From Kumtagia ephedrae (lineage in GTDB: Bacteria > Pseudomonadota > Alphaproteobacteria > Rhizobiales > Rhizobiaceae), in assembly GCF_003012745.1 (NCBI RefSeq), contig NZ_PXYK01000016.1, positions 1-64,000 on the forward strand: DNA of 64,000 nt, given 5' to 3'. Every line of letters starts with the position of its first letter. Position 1 is the stretch's first letter. The notes under the pieces were generated by a model. The model saw only the letters and a list, made by a program, of their open reading frames with translations, did no database searches and was not told the origin of the DNA. The position numbers were made by a program, and so were the translations under genes. Shown piece by piece: positions 43,343-52,885 of this stretch.

Positions 43343-44608
43343 ATGCAGGTCAGCAAATACATATCCGGGATTTCGCCCGATTTTACCCTGACACGCGACG
43401 GCAATGAGGTGATGGCCACCTTCTTCTACGGCCTGACCGGCTATTATGACGAAGATCTCGGCTATTATCTTTGGGACGGCGAACTGGGCGCCGAGATCGG
43501 CGCGTTCGCCAACTACCTGCACCAGACGGCCGACTATCCCATGGATCTCGAGCTCGCCGCCACGCTGGCGCCGGGCGTCACGGCGGCGGGCAGCTACTTC
43601 GTCAACGACAACATCGGTGGCGCCTCCTTCGACCAGAAGTTCAACGTCACCCTGTTCGACGTTGCCGCCAATTTCACCGGCACCGCTACCGTCGACCTGG
43701 TGTTCGGTTCGGCGGCGGCCGATACGTTCCGCTCGGTGGGCAGCGGCGACATCTTCGAGGGTGGCACCGGCAACGACCTCTACCGTGTCTACAGCGCCGA
43801 CACCCAGGTGGTGGAGATTGCAGGCGGCGGCAACGATCAGATCGCGGCGGCGGTCTCCTACGTGCTCCGTGCGGGTGTGGACGTGGAACAGCTGACCACG
43901 ACCAGTTCGACCGGTAGTGCTGCAATCAATCTCACCGGAAACACGCTTGCCCAGACGATCATCGGCAACGCCGGTGACAACATCCTGCATGACGGGGGCA
44001 AGGGCGCAGCGGACATCCTGCGCGGGCTGGCGGGCAACGACACCTACCGTATCTTCAACTCCGGCGACACGATCGCCGATGGCGCTGGACAGGGCGCCGA
44101 CAAGGTCATCGCCGCCGTCGACTATGCGCTCGGCAACGGCGTCGAAATCGAGACGATGCAGACGAACGGCAGCACGGGCACGGCCGGGATCGACCTGACG
44201 GGCAACGGCTTCGACCAGTCGATCACCGGCAATGCCGGCAACAACAGGCTGGACGGCAAGGGCGGCACCGACGTACTGCGCGGCCTGGGCGGCAAGGACA
44301 CCTTCGTCTTCTCCTCCGCGCTCGGCGCCGGCAATGTCGACACCATCGTCGACTTCAAGGCCGTGGATGACACGATCGAGTTGAAGAACACGGTGTTCGC
44401 GGCAGTCGGCACGGGTAGCCTCGCGGCGTCGGCCTTCAACGCCAACAGCAGCGGTACCGCCCTGGAGGCCGACGACCGCATCATCTACGAGACCGACACC
44501 GGCAAGCTCTTCTACGACGCCGACGGCAACGGTGCTGGCGCGGCAGTGCAGTTCGCGGTGCTGACCGGCAATCCGACCATCACCGCTGCCGATTTCGTGG
44601 TGGTCTGA
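43343..44608 (+). CDS. RTX-type calcium-binding repeat protein
   Basis: A 421-residue acidic protein with no signal peptide. Residues 1-120 form an unidentified beta-rich domain (FTLTRDGNEVMATFFYGLTG). Degenerate RTX blocks occur at about 135-150 (FEGGTGNDLYRV), 200-235 and 295-320 (NNRLDGKGGTDVLRGLGGKD). The C-terminal 90 residues (NVDTIVDFKAVDDTIELKNT, RIIYETDTGKLFYDADGNG) closely match the end of the RTX protein at 12521-14347 and probably form the type I secretion signal. GGGAGGG lies four bases before the ATG. The function is unknown. Confidence 0.85.
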   Translation: MQVSKYISGISPDFTLTRDGNEVMATFFYGLTGYYDEDLGYYLWDGELGAEIGAFANYLHQTADYPMDLELAATLAPGVTAAGSYFVNDNIGGASFDQKFNVTLFDVAANFTGTATVDLVFGSAAADTFRSVGSGDIFEGGTGNDLYRVYSADTQVVEIAGGGNDQIAAAVSYVLRAGVDVEQLTTTSSTGSAAINLTGNTLAQTIIGNAGDNILHDGGKGAADILRGLAGNDTYRIFNSGDTIADGAGQGADKVIAAVDYALGNGVEIETMQTNGSTGTAGIDLTGNGFDQSITGNAGNNRLDGKGGTDVLRGLGGKDTFVFSSALGAGNVDTIVDFKAVDDTIELKNTVFAAVGTGSLAASAFNANSSGTALEADDRIIYETDTGKLFYDADGNGAGAAVQFAVLTGNPTITAADFVVV

Positions 44609-44734
44609 GGCCGGCAGGACCTCCTTTTTCACTCGGAATTGGCGGCCGTGGGGGGAGGCGAGGCCGGCCGTGCCCGATACCGGACGCGGACAAGCCGAAT
44701 CCAGCGCCGGAGGCGTGGAATGGTGGGCGCATGG

Positions 44735-44749
44735 TTAAAGCGCCTTTAA
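44735..44749. promoter_or_regulatory. CtrA-type box upstream of ftsK
   Basis: TTAA-AGCGCCT-TTAA fits the alphaproteobacterial CtrA consensus TTAA-N7-TTAA exactly and sits within the perfect palindrome GGTTAAAGCGCCTTTAACC (44733-44751). It lies about 90 bases before the ftsK start, suggesting cell-cycle control. CtrA binding is inferred from the consensus. Confidence 0.6.
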
Positions 44750-44837
44750 CCCTGTCCGCCTAGTCTCACGGTCGATTCTGCCGGCTTGCGCTTCGGCGCG
44801 GGCCGGCGGCCATGGGAAACGACCACGAGGAACCCGC

Positions 44838-47510
44838 ATGCGTTCTGGGGCTGCCGCGCCGCTCGCGCTTTCCGCCGATTCGGGCAATGGCATAGCCGCC
44901 TTCCTGCGCCGCCAGGTCGGCCGGGCGATCGGTCTCGGCATCTTCGCCGGCATCGCCTTCGCGCTGGCCAGCCTCGGCACCTGGAACGTCGCCGATCCCA
45001 GCCTCAGCCACGCCACCGACAATCCCGTCACCAATGCCATGGGCTTTGCCGGCGCGGCCTTCTCCGACCTCGCCATGCAGTTCTACGGCCTGTCGGCGGT
45101 GGCAACACTTGCGCCGGCCGTGGTGTGGGCGATCCTGTTCGCCACGGCGCGCGGCGTCGACCGCAAGCTGAAGCGGGCCGCCGCCTGGTTCGGCGCCTCG
45201 CTGTTCGCCGCCGGCGTCGCCGGCTGCGTGACGCCGCCGGACACCTGGCCTCTGCCGTCCGGCCTCGGCGGCGTCTTCGGCGACCTGGTGCTCAAGATCC
45301 CGGCGCTCATCATTGGCGGCTATCCCAGCGGCCTGGTCGCCTGGGGGCTGGCCGCAGCGCTGGCGCTGCCGGCGCTCGGCCTCGCCGCCTTCGGCTCCGG
45401 CCTGCTGTTCCGTCGGGCGGCTCCGGTCGAGACCGCCCGGCCGGCGCGCGAGGAGCCGGCGCTCGACGATGCCAATTTCGAGGACGAGGAGGAGAGCGAG
45501 GGTATTTTGGCCCTCGGCGCGCTCACCCACTGGTGGCTGTCGGCACGCGCCTTCCTGCGCCGCACGCTGGCCAGCCGCCGCGCCAGGGAAGACGACTTCG
45601 ACCTGCCGGCACCGTCCGGCGGCTGGCGCCAGGCGGCCGAGCGCGTCGACTTCGCCGAGCGGGTGGAAGCGCGGGTCAGCGCCGGCGGCCGGGCGCGCGT
45701 CGAGCCCGAGTTCTTCGCGGCGATGGTCGCCGACGGCAGCCGGCCGCAGCCGCAGCCGGCGCTCGACGAGGAGAACTTCGACGCCGAGGAGGATTTCATG
45801 CAGCCGCGGCCGGTCGAACGCGGCCAGCCGGCTCATGTCCAGCACTTCCGCTCGCCGGCTTCCGGCGCGCCGGTGGCGCCGACCATGCCGAGCCGCGTCG
45901 AAAGCCCGGCACCACGCCCCGCACCCGGCGCCCGCGTGCAGCGCGAGGCGCAGACGACGCTGATCGGCTCCGACAATTTCGAGATGCCGTCGCTGTTCTT
46001 CCTGTCCGAGCCGAAGAGCGTGGCGCGCGATCCGAGCCTGTCCAAGGACGCCCTGGAGCAGAACGCGCGCATGCTGGAGGGCGTGCTCGAGGATTTCGGC
46101 GTCAAGGGCGAGATCATCCATGTCCGCCCCGGCCCGGTGGTGACGCTCTACGAGCTGGAGCCGGCGCCCGGCATCAAATCCTCGCGCGTCATCGGGCTCG
46201 CCGACGACATCGCCCGCTCGATGAGCGCCATCGCCTGCCGCGTCGCCGTGGTTCCCGGCCGCAACGCCATCGGCATCGAGCTGCCCAACCCGAAGCGCGA
46301 GACCGTCTACCTGCGCGAGATCCTCGCCAGCAAGGATTTCGAGACGACCAAGTCGAAGCTGGGGCTGGCGCTCGGCAAGACCATCAACGGCGAGGCCGTC
46401 GTCGTCGACATCGCCAAGATGCCGCACGTGCTGGTCGCCGGCACGACCGGCTCGGGCAAGTCGGTCGCCATCAACACGATGATCCTGTCGCTGCTCTACC
46501 GCATGACGCCGCAGGAATGCCGGCTGATCATGATCGACCCGAAGATGCTGGAGCTGTCGGTCTATGACGGCATTCCGCACCTGCTCACCCCCGTCGTCAC
46601 CGATCCGAAGAAAGCCGTGGTCGCGTTGAAATGGACGGTTCGTGAGATGGAGGACCGCTACCGCAAGATGTCGAAGGTCGGCGTGCGCAACATCGACGGC
46701 TTCAACGCCCGCGTCAGCCAGGCCGAGAAGAAGGGCGAGCGCATCACGCGCACCGTCCAGACCGGCTTCGACCGCGAGACCGGCGAGGCGATCTACGAAA
46801 CCGAGGAGATGGATCTCGCGCCGCTGCCTTACATCGTCGTCATCATCGACGAGATGGCCGACCTGATGATGGTCGCCGGCAAGGACATCGAGGGCGCGGT
46901 GCAGCGGCTCGCCCAGATGGCGCGCGCCGCCGGCATCCACGTCATCATGGCTACCCAGCGCCCGTCGGTGGACGTCATCACCGGCACGATCAAGGCGAAC
47001 TTCCCGACCCGCATCTCCTTCCAGGTGACGTCGAAGATCGACAGCCGCACTATTCTGGGCGAGCAGGGCGCCGAGCAGCTGCTCGGCATGGGCGACATGC
47101 TCTACATGGCCGGCGGCGGCCGCATCCAGCGCGTGCACGGCCCCTTCGTCTCCGACGACGAGGTCGAGAAGGTGGTCAACCATCTCAAGCTGCAGGGCGT
47201 GCCGGAATATCTCGACGCCATCACCGAGGACGAGGACGGCGACGACGAGGACGGCGGCTCGCGCGGCGGCGGTTCGTCCGGCGGCGGTGGCGGCAATTTC
47301 GACGACTCGGACGATCCCTACGACCAGGCGGTGGCGGTGGTGCTGCGCGACGGCAAGGCGTCGACCAGCTACATCCAGCGGCGGCTGGGCATCGGCTACA
47401 ACAAGGCTGCCTCGATCATCGAGCGGATGGAGAAGGAAGGCATCGTCGGCGCCGCCAACCACGCCGGAAAACGCGAGATTCTCGTACCGACCGACGAGGA
47501 CAAGATGTGA
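44838..47510 (+). CDS. ftsK: DNA translocase FtsK
   Basis: An 890-residue septal translocase that clears chromosome dimers at division. Membrane segments lie in residues 30-200. An acidic, Pro-rich linker (about 205-395) leads to the motor, with Walker [17 protein letters not shown] (about 534-549), Walker [15 protein letters not shown] (about 665) and [19 protein letters not shown]. The C-terminal gamma winged helix ([20 protein letters not shown], about 845-864) reads KOPS sequences. A Gly-rich spacer (about 812-825) separates motor and gamma. AGGAA precedes the ATG, and a CtrA-type box lies upstream. lolA follows after a repeat. Confidence 0.97.
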   Translation: MRSGAAAPLALSADSGNGIAAFLRRQVGRAIGLGIFAGIAFALASLGTWNVADPSLSHATDNPVTNAMGFAGAAFSDLAMQFYGLSAVATLAPAVVWAILFATARGVDRKLKRAAAWFGASLFAAGVAGCVTPPDTWPLPSGLGGVFGDLVLKIPALIIGGYPSGLVAWGLAAALALPALGLAAFGSGLLFRRAAPVETARPAREEPALDDANFEDEEESEGILALGALTHWWLSARAFLRRTLASRRAREDDFDLPAPSGGWRQAAERVDFAERVEARVSAGGRARVEPEFFAAMVADGSRPQPQPALDEENFDAEEDFMQPRPVERGQPAHVQHFRSPASGAPVAPTMPSRVESPAPRPAPGARVQREAQTTLIGSDNFEMPSLFFLSEPKSVARDPSLSKDALEQNARMLEGVLEDFGVKGEIIHVRPGPVVTLYELEPAPGIKSSRVIGLADDIARSMSAIACRVAVVPGRNAIGIELPNPKRETVYLREILASKDFETTKSKLGLALGKTINGEAVVVDIAKMPHVLVAGTTGSGKSVAINTMILSLLYRMTPQECRLIMIDPKMLELSVYDGIPHLLTPVVTDPKKAVVALKWTVREMEDRYRKMSKVGVRNIDGFNARVSQAEKKGERITRTVQTGFDRETGEAIYETEEMDLAPLPYIVVIIDEMADLMMVAGKDIEGAVQRLAQMARAAGIHVIMATQRPSVDVITGTIKANFPTRISFQVTSKIDSRTILGEQGAEQLLGMGDMLYMAGGGRIQRVHGPFVSDDEVEKVVNHLKLQGVPEYLDAITEDEDGDDEDGGSRGGGSSGGGGGNFDDSDDPYDQAVAVVLRDGKASTSYIQRRLGIGYNKAASIIERMEKEGIVGAANHAGKREILVPTDEDKM

Positions 47511-47545
47511 GGGTTCTTGTAGGTCAAAAGGAACCGCGGCTGAAA

Positions 47546-47690
47546 TCACCCCCACCCCTAACCCCTCCCCACAAGGGGGAGGGGGACCGGCTGGCCTTTC
47601 CGCTAGGAACCAATCGCGGATGGTTTCTTGTGGCATGGCGGCCGCAAAGTCCCCCTCCCCCTTGTGGGGAGGGGTTAGGGGTGGGGGTGA
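47546..47690. repeat. Inverted-repeat element of the CCCCCACCCC family, copy 4
   Basis: The left arm (CACCCCCACCCCTAACCCC, then CACAAGGGGGAGGGGGAC) and its complement enclose a centre containing GGCATGGCGGCCGCAAAG, as in the 19.3 kb copy. It fills most of the 298-base gap between ftsK and lolA. Confidence 0.9.
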
Positions 47691-47808
47691 TTTCTGCCGC
47701 GCTTGCCTTCAGAGAGAAGACCGACCTTTGCCCGCCCCTTGCCTTCGCCCAACTAACGCCCAACTACATTCCTAGCTCAATTCCGACACGGAATTAGCGA
47801 TTCTCGGG

Positions 47809-48492
47809 ATGAAGAACATGACAACAACGCCCGCAAGCTCCAGGACCCTCACGCGCCGCGGTCTGGTCGGCATGGCCCTCGGTCTGTCTGCCGCGGCGGT
47901 GCTGTCGCTGCTGCCCGTCGCGGTGGCGCCGGCCGCCGCGCAGGCCACCGCTACCGCCCAGAAGATCGCGGATCATTTCTCCTCGATCCGCACCATGTCC
48001 GGCGAGTTCGTGCAGTTCGATCCGCGCGGACGGCAGACCGGCGGCAAGTTCTATCTCCAGCGGCCCGGAAAGATCCGCTTCAACTATGACGGCGGGGCGG
48101 GCTTCCGGGTGATCTCCGACGGCAGGTCGGTGGTGTTGGAGAATCCGCGGATGAAGACGATGGATCTCTATCCGCTGTCCAAGACGCCGCTGAACCTGCT
48201 GCTCGCCGACCGTATCGATCTCACCGGCAACCGGGTGCGCAGCGTCAAGGAGGAGGACGACCAGACCGTCATCCAGCTCGTCGACCGCTCCGCCTTCGGC
48301 AACGCCCGCATCACCATGAAGTTCGATCCTTCGAGCTACGAGCTGAAGGAATGGACGATCACCGATGCCCAGGGCAAGGACACCACGGTCATGATCTTCA
48401 ACGTCCGCCGGGACGTGAAGCTCGACCAGGGGCTGTTCTCCATCGACTACAAGAAGAACCTCGAGCTCAACAGCAAGAAGTCGAACCGGTAG
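47809..48492 (+). CDS. lolA: Outer-membrane lipoprotein carrier protein LolA-like
   Basis: A 227-residue periplasmic protein that should shuttle lipoproteins from LolCDE to the outer membrane. A long signal region (about 1-45, with RRGLVGMALGLSAAAVLSLL) ends near APAAAQA. The mature part begins with KIADHFSSIRTMSGEFVQFD and continues with GKFYLQRPGKIRFNYDGGAG, as in alphaproteobacterial LolA. Twin Arg before the hydrophobic core is notable. A second ATG at 47818 is possible. The position downstream of ftsK agrees with gene order I recall in other rhizobia. Confidence 0.9.
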   Translation: MKNMTTTPASSRTLTRRGLVGMALGLSAAAVLSLLPVAVAPAAAQATATAQKIADHFSSIRTMSGEFVQFDPRGRQTGGKFYLQRPGKIRFNYDGGAGFRVISDGRSVVLENPRMKTMDLYPLSKTPLNLLLADRIDLTGNRVRSVKEEDDQTVIQLVDRSAFGNARITMKFDPSSYELKEWTITDAQGKDTTVMIFNVRRDVKLDQGLFSIDYKKNLELNSKKSNR

Positions 48493-48494
48493 CC

Positions 48495-48537
48495 GCATGA
48501 TCCCGAAAAGTTGCAGACTTTTCGGACAAGATCATGC
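48495..48537. terminator. Rhizobial palindrome, probable bidirectional terminator
   Basis: Nested arms GCATGAT...ATCATGC and CCGAAAAGT...ACTTTTCGG form a long hairpin just after lolA and before the convergent permease gene. The sequence matches a repeat I know to be widespread in rhizobial genomes. Confidence 0.75.
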
Positions 48538-48551
48538 GCAAGCAGACACTC

Positions 48552-49364
48552 TCACCGCACAGCGCGGCGCATGCGCCGCTCCAGGCCGCGCAGCGCCAGC
48601 GACAGGCTGATGGTGAGCAGCAGGTAGATGTAGGCGACGATCGAATAGGTCTCGAAGAAGCGGAACGAGCCGGCCGAATAGATCTTGCCCATCTGGGTGA
48701 TGTCGGCGACCCCGAGGACCGAGACGAAGGACGAATCCTTGACCATGGTGACGAAGTCGTTGCCGAGCGGCGGCAGGATCACCCGCATTGCCTGTGGAAA
48801 GACGACAAGGCGGAAGCGCTGCCCACGCGACAGCCCGAGCGCCTTGGCCGCCTCGATCTGCCCCATGTCGACCGACTGGATGCCGGCGCGGAAAACTTCG
48901 GCGATGAAGGCGCCGTAGCCCAGCGTCAGCGCGATGATCGCGCGCCAGAGCAGCGACACGTCGCGCACCAGCAACTCTTCCAGCAGCCCGGCTTCCCGCA
49001 GCGGCGTCGTGACCGCGTTCCACAGCGCCACGAAGGCCGGCACGCCGGCAAAGGCGATCCAGAACAGCAGCACCAGGAACGGAATGCCGCGGCAGATCTC
49101 GGTGTAGAAGCGCGCGATCTGGCGCAGCCAGATCGAGTCGGACAGCGCCATCAAGGCAAGACCGAGCCCGAGCAAGGAAGCCAGGGTGAAGCCGACGATC
49201 GTGACGTAGATGGTGATCCAGATGCCCTGCGCGACCGTCAGGAAAATCTGCGAATAAAGCGTGCTGGAAGCGATGGCGATCGCCGCCGCCAGCCCCACCA
49301 GGACGATGGCGGCGAGCCAGTAGGGGAAGTCCTGCTTGCCGGAGGACGAGTGAGCGCCGGCCAT
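48552..49364 (-). CDS. Amino acid ABC transporter permease
   Basis: A 270-residue HisM/GlnP-type permease. The motif EAAKALGLSRGQRFRLVVFP (about 173-192) contacts the ATPase, and CRGIPFLVLLFWIAFAG is typical of the family. An insert of about 30 residues near 115-145 separates it from shorter homologues. The binding-protein gene lies upstream on the same strand across a repeat-filled gap. No ATPase or second permease gene is adjacent. Confidence 0.9.
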   Translation of the reverse strand: MAGAHSSSGKQDFPYWLAAIVLVGLAAAIAIASSTLYSQIFLTVAQGIWITIYVTIVGFTLASLLGLGLALMALSDSIWLRQIARFYTEICRGIPFLVLLFWIAFAGVPAFVALWNAVTTPLREAGLLEELLVRDVSLLWRAIIALTLGYGAFIAEVFRAGIQSVDMGQIEAAKALGLSRGQRFRLVVFPQAMRVILPPLGNDFVTMVKDSSFVSVLGVADITQMGKIYSAGSFRFFETYSIVAYIYLLLTISLSLALRGLERRMRRAVR

Positions 49365-49470
49365 GCCTCAACACGCCGGAGAGTTCGGCGTGTGCATACC
49401 CCTGGCTTCCGCATCTCTCTCGGTCCTGGCGGACAGCTCCCTCTCAAGAGCAGGATAGTCGCATACGGGT

Positions 49471-49615
49471 CTACCCCCACCCCTAACCCCTCCCCACAAG
49501 GGGGAGGGGGACTTTGCGGCCGTCATGCCGAGCGAACCCGTCGACGATTGGTGCGGGGAGGAGAGGCCAGCCAGTTCCCCTCCCCCTTGTGGGGAGGGGT
49601 TAGGGGTGGGGGTAG
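49471..49615. repeat. Inverted-repeat element of the CCCCCACCCC family, copy 5
   Basis: CTACCCCCACCCCTAACCCC, its complement, and a centre with TTTGCGGCCGTCATGCCG, which is the centre of copies 3 and 4 in reverse orientation. It occupies the 352-base gap between the binding-protein and permease genes, where a stable mRNA hairpin would favour binding-protein expression. Confidence 0.9.
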
Positions 49616-49716
49616 ACCCGTATGCGACTATCTTGCTCTTGAGGGGGAGATGTCCGCCGGACCGGAGGGGGTCGTGAGGGTTCACGGCACCGAATATCCA
49701 ACGAGAGCCGAAGCGG

Positions 49717-50514
49717 TCACTGCGCCGGCTTGTAGTCGACGAACCATTTCTGCGTGAGCTTGTCGAAGGTGCCGTCGGCCTTGAGCGCGGCGATGCCGGC
49801 ATTGATCGGCGCGACGAGGTCCGAGCCCTTGGGGAAGATGAAGCCGAACTCCTCGGCCTGCAGCGGCTCGCCGATCAGCTTCAGCTTGCCGCCGGAATTG
49901 GCGGAGAGCGACTTGCCGGCGGCCGAGTCGGTCAGCACCAGGTCGACGTCGCCGGCCTGCAACGCCGCCACGGTAGACGCGAAGGTGTCCATCAGCTTGA
50001 TGCGCGGGTTCTGCTCGTTGCCGTCGAGCACGTTGTAGACGGCGACATAGAAGGGCGAGGTGCCGGCCTGCGCGCCGACCAGCAGCTTGTCGTCGGCGGC
50101 GAAGCTCTTCGCGTCGGCGAAGCGGCTCTCGTCGCCGCGCACCAGCATGAAGATCTCGGACAGCATGTACGGATCGGAGAAGTCGACCTTCTCCTTGCGC
50201 TCGTCCTTGATGGTGATGCCGGTCATGCCCATGTCGTACTGCTTGTCGGACACGGCCTGGATCATCGCGTCCCAGGAGGTGTTCTGGTACTCGACGGTGA
50301 AGTTGAGCTTCTTCGAAAGGGCGTCCACGGCGTCATATTCCCAGCCGACCGGCTTGCCGCTGGCGGGGTCGACGAATTGCAGCGGGAAATAGGCGTTCTC
50401 GGTGACCACGACGACCTTCCTGCCGGCGAGGTCGGGCAGCGTCTGCGCCAAGGCGGCGAGCGGGAACAGAATGGCCGCCGCGAGAACGGCCACGAGGATT
50501 TTCGCACGGTTCAT
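49717..50514 (-). CDS. Amino acid ABC transporter substrate-binding protein
   Basis: A 265-residue periplasmic SBP_bac_3 protein. A signal peptide ([20 protein letters not shown]) precedes [20 protein letters not shown], followed by [15 protein letters not shown] and the conserved [20 protein letters not shown], where Arg contacts the ligand carboxylate. [12 protein letters not shown] and WFVDYKPAQ complete the fold. It resembles basic/polar amino-acid binders, but the ligand is not fixed. It pairs with the permease at 48552-49364. Confidence 0.92.
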   Translation of the reverse strand: MNRAKILVAVLAAAILFPLAALAQTLPDLAGRKVVVVTENAYFPLQFVDPASGKPVGWEYDAVDALSKKLNFTVEYQNTSWDAMIQAVSDKQYDMGMTGITIKDERKEKVDFSDPYMLSEIFMLVRGDESRFADAKSFAADDKLLVGAQAGTSPFYVAVYNVLDGNEQNPRIKLMDTFASTVAALQAGDVDLVLTDSAAGKSLSANSGGKLKLIGEPLQAEEFGFIFPKGSDLVAPINAGIAALKADGTFDKLTQKWFVDYKPAQ

Positions 50515-50625
50515 GGATGCCCTCCTGAGGCGAGCGCCGGCGCCCCAGGCCGGCGGTTTTCCGCGACTTTAGCTGGCCATGGACAGGTTTCAAGCGAAAG
50601 CATTCCATTGGCGGGGCGCTTGCCG

Positions 50626-51204
50626 CTATCGCCTCACCTCCAGCACCGTGCGCGTCGACAAATAAGGCAGCAGGCGCTGCATCGCCTGCCGGGTCACCGC
50701 GACGCAGCCTTGCGTCGGCGTGAAGCCGGGGCGGGCGAGATGGAAGAAGATGGCGCTGCCCCGCCCGCGCCGGCGCGGCGAAATGTTCCAGTCGAGCACG
50801 ATGCAGAAATCGTAGAGCCGGTCGGCGCGGCGCATGGTCTCATGGCTGGCCGCATAGGGCATCCTCACCGGCCGGTTGTAGTTCCGGTCGTCCGGCACCT
50901 CGCACCAGCCGAGATCGGCGCGAATCGGTTGCATCGGCAGCCGCGTCGCGCCGGCCCGGACATGGTCGTTGCGGAAGAAACCATGCAGCAGGCGCATGCG
51001 CGCGAGCGGCGTTGCGCCGTCGCCCTCGCGCTTGCCGGCGGCGATTCCGCCCTCGCCGAGGGCGCAGGGAAACCGCGCATTTCCGGCCTGCAGCAGTCCC
51101 TGCGTCGGCACGCCGGGCCGCGCCCGCACCACCAGATGCGGCAGTCCGCGTCCCTTTGCGGCAAATGTCTGCTTGCTCTCACGTTTTTTGGAGTATGATC
51201 GCAT
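50626..51204 (-). CDS. L,D-transpeptidase family (YkuD-domain) protein
   Basis: A 192-residue YkuD-type protein. The catalytic segment is visible as FFHLARPGFTPTQGCVAVTR (about 155-174) with the nucleophilic Cys in QGCVA and the upstream His in FFHLARP, where the usual S/T-HGC is TQGC. LYDFCIVLDWN precedes it. No convincing signal peptide is seen, as in several rhizobial homologues. The ATG at 51204 is preferred to a TTG at 51264. It should form 3-3 or lipoprotein crosslinks in peptidoglycan. It is divergent from the response regulator gene. Confidence 0.8.
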   Translation of the reverse strand: MRSYSKKRESKQTFAAKGRGLPHLVVRARPGVPTQGLLQAGNARFPCALGEGGIAAGKREGDGATPLARMRLLHGFFRNDHVRAGATRLPMQPIRADLGWCEVPDDRNYNRPVRMPYAASHETMRRADRLYDFCIVLDWNISPRRRGRGSAIFFHLARPGFTPTQGCVAVTRQAMQRLLPYLSTRTVLEVRR

Positions 51205-51304
51205 TCGCCGACAAATCACCGTGAGCGGGCTGTTTGGAGGGGCAGGTTCCGCATAAACGGACAACGGTCAATTGAAATGTGATTGCAGGACAACGGATTG
51301 GATC

Positions 51305-51988
51305 ATGACATCGCGTACCATCCTGATTGTTGACGATGATGACGACCTCCGCGCCACCCTCGTCGAGCAGCTGTCGCTCTACGAAGAGTTCGACGTGCTG
51401 CAGGAAGCCACCGCCGGCAAGGGCGTGGCGACGGCGCGCGGCGGCATGGTCGATCTGCTCATCATGGATGTCGGCCTGCCCGACATGGACGGCCGCGAGG
51501 CGGTGAAGCTGCTGCGCAAGGGCGGCTACAAGGCGCCCATCATCATGCTCACCGGCCACGACACCGATTCGGACACGATCCTCGGGCTGGAGGCGGGGGC
51601 CAACGACTATGTGACCAAGCCCTTCCGGTTCGCGGTGCTGCTCGCCCGCATCCGCGCGCAGCTGCGCCAGCACGAGCAGAGCGAGGACGCCACCTTCTCC
51701 GTCGGGCCCTACACCTTCAAGCCGAGCCAGAAACTCTTGCTCGACCAGAAAGGTTCAAAAGTTCGCCTCACCGAGAAGGAAGCCTCCATCATCAAGTATT
51801 TGTACCGGGCCGGAGAGAAAGTCGTCACGCGCGACATCCTGCTCGAGGAAGTATGGGGCTACAATTCCGGCGTGACCACCCACACTTTGGAGACGCATGT
51901 CTATCGCCTGCGCCAGAAGATCGAGCGCGATCCTTCCAATGCCGAGATTCTTGTGACAGAAAGCGGCGGTTACAAGCTGGTTCCCTGA
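51305..51988 (+). CDS. cenR: OmpR-family response regulator, CenR/OtpR-like
   Basis: A 227-residue two-component regulator. The receiver has the acidic pocket IVDDDDDLRATLVEQL, the phospho-acceptor Asp in LLIMDVGLPDMDG (about 56), Thr in IIMLTGHD and Lys in DYVTKPF. The C-terminal winged helix is RLTEKEASIIKYLYR...THTLETHVYRLRQKIERDP. Its sequence style and the following cyclic-nucleotide-binding gene match the Brucella otpR/cenR arrangement as I recall it. CenR homologues control envelope and division functions, and here it is divergent from a cell-wall L,D-transpeptidase. No kinase gene is adjacent. Confidence 0.82.
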   Translation: MTSRTILIVDDDDDLRATLVEQLSLYEEFDVLQEATAGKGVATARGGMVDLLIMDVGLPDMDGREAVKLLRKGGYKAPIIMLTGHDTDSDTILGLEAGANDYVTKPFRFAVLLARIRAQLRQHEQSEDATFSVGPYTFKPSQKLLLDQKGSKVRLTEKEASIIKYLYRAGEKVVTRDILLEEVWGYNSGVTTHTLETHVYRLRQKIERDPSNAEILVTESGGYKLVP

Positions 51989-52048
51989 CCGGTTGAGGCG
52001 GTAGGGGGCCGCCTCGGGGAGTGGGCCGGCCAGCGAATCGGGGACCGG

Positions 52049-52504
52049 ATGGCGCTGGATGACGATATTCGCATCCTGTCCGGCGTGAGGCTGTTCGACG
52101 GCTTCACGGCCGAGCAACTGCGCCTGCTCGCCTTCGGCGCCGAGCAGATATCGCTGCCCGCCCACCGCCGGCTGTTCCGCGAGGAGGACGAAGCGGACGC
52201 CGCCTATGTAGTGGTGGCCGGCGAGATCAGCCTGTTCCGCGAGGAGGACGACGAGCGCCGGCCGGTGGCCGTCGCCGGGCCCGGCGCGATGGTGGGCGAG
52301 TTGGCGCTGATCGCCGACACGCGCCGCCTCACCAGCGCCGAGGCACGCAGCAGCGCCGACCTGCTGCGGCTCAGCCGAAAGATGTTCCGGCGCATCCTCG
52401 AGGAATATCCGGATACGGCGGTGATCCTCTACAAGCGCATCCACGCCGATTTCATGGCGCTGGTCGAGCGCATCGAGCAGATGGCGCCGCGGTTCGAGGG
52501 TTAG
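52049..52504 (+). CDS. Cyclic-nucleotide-binding domain protein
   Basis: A 151-residue single-domain protein of the Crp/PKA regulatory fold. It has strands of the beta-roll (AEQISLPAHRRLFREEDEAD, AYVVVAGEISLFREEDDERR) and the phosphate-binding region PGAMVGELALIADTRRLTSA (about 77-96), with Glu before Leu-Ala and Arg in the expected places. No HTH follows, so it is not a transcription factor by itself. It lies 60 bases after cenR on the same strand and converges on an operon with a nucleotide cyclase, a possible source of its ligand. Confidence 0.88.
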   Translation: MALDDDIRILSGVRLFDGFTAEQLRLLAFGAEQISLPAHRRLFREEDEADAAYVVVAGEISLFREEDDERRPVAVAGPGAMVGELALIADTRRLTSAEARSSADLLRLSRKMFRRILEEYPDTAVILYKRIHADFMALVERIEQMAPRFEG

Positions 52505-52520
52505 CGGCGCCGTCTAGGGC

Positions 52521-52859
52521 TCATCCTGTCCCGCCCGCCGCAAGCGCCGCTGCCCGATCCGCGTGGATCTGGAACAGTTTTGCAAAGCCGCTGATCTTGA
52601 ACACCTCGTCGACCGCCTTGCTCATGCCCGCCAGCCGGAGCGGAACGCCGGTCGCCTTGCTGCGCCGCGCCGCCAAGAGCAGCACCCTGAGCCCGGCGCT
52701 GGAGATGTAGGTGAGCGCGGCGAAATCGACGAGCACCGGCCGGGGCTGGTCGAACAGCGGCAGCAGCGCCTCCTCCACCTCGCGCGCCGAATTGCTGTCG
52801 ATGCGGCCGACCGGCGTGAGCACCGCGACCCCGTTTTCCGTCTCGTTCCGGATCTCCAC
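52521..52859 (-). CDS. STAS-domain anti-sigma factor antagonist
   Basis: A 112-residue RsbV/SpoIIAA-like protein. The STAS fold is seen in VAVLTPVGRIDSNSAREVEE and the phosphorylatable Ser lies in ALTYISSAGLRVLLLAAR (about 47-64). The GTG at 52859 has AGGAG six bases upstream and gives the usual length; a GTG at 52889 overlapping the previous stop is the alternative. In its dephosphorylated form it should bind and neutralise the anti-sigma kinase encoded just upstream. A SpoIIE-type phosphatase lies at 31-33 kb. Confidence 0.88.
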   Translation of the reverse strand: MEIRNETENGVAVLTPVGRIDSNSAREVEEALLPLFDQPRPVLVDFAALTYISSAGLRVLLLAARRSKATGVPLRLAGMSKAVDEVFKISGFAKLFQIHADRAAALAAGGTG

Positions 52860-52885
52860 GTCTGTCTCCTGTCGGTTCGCCGCCG

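Noticed and set aside
43084-43407. 107-codon open frame upstream of the second RTX gene
   Set aside because: It overlaps the RTX start in another frame and has no recognisable content or ribosome-binding site.
44766-47636. 956-codon minus-strand open frame opposite ftsK
   Set aside because: Antisense of a certain ftsK gene, with no recognisable domain.
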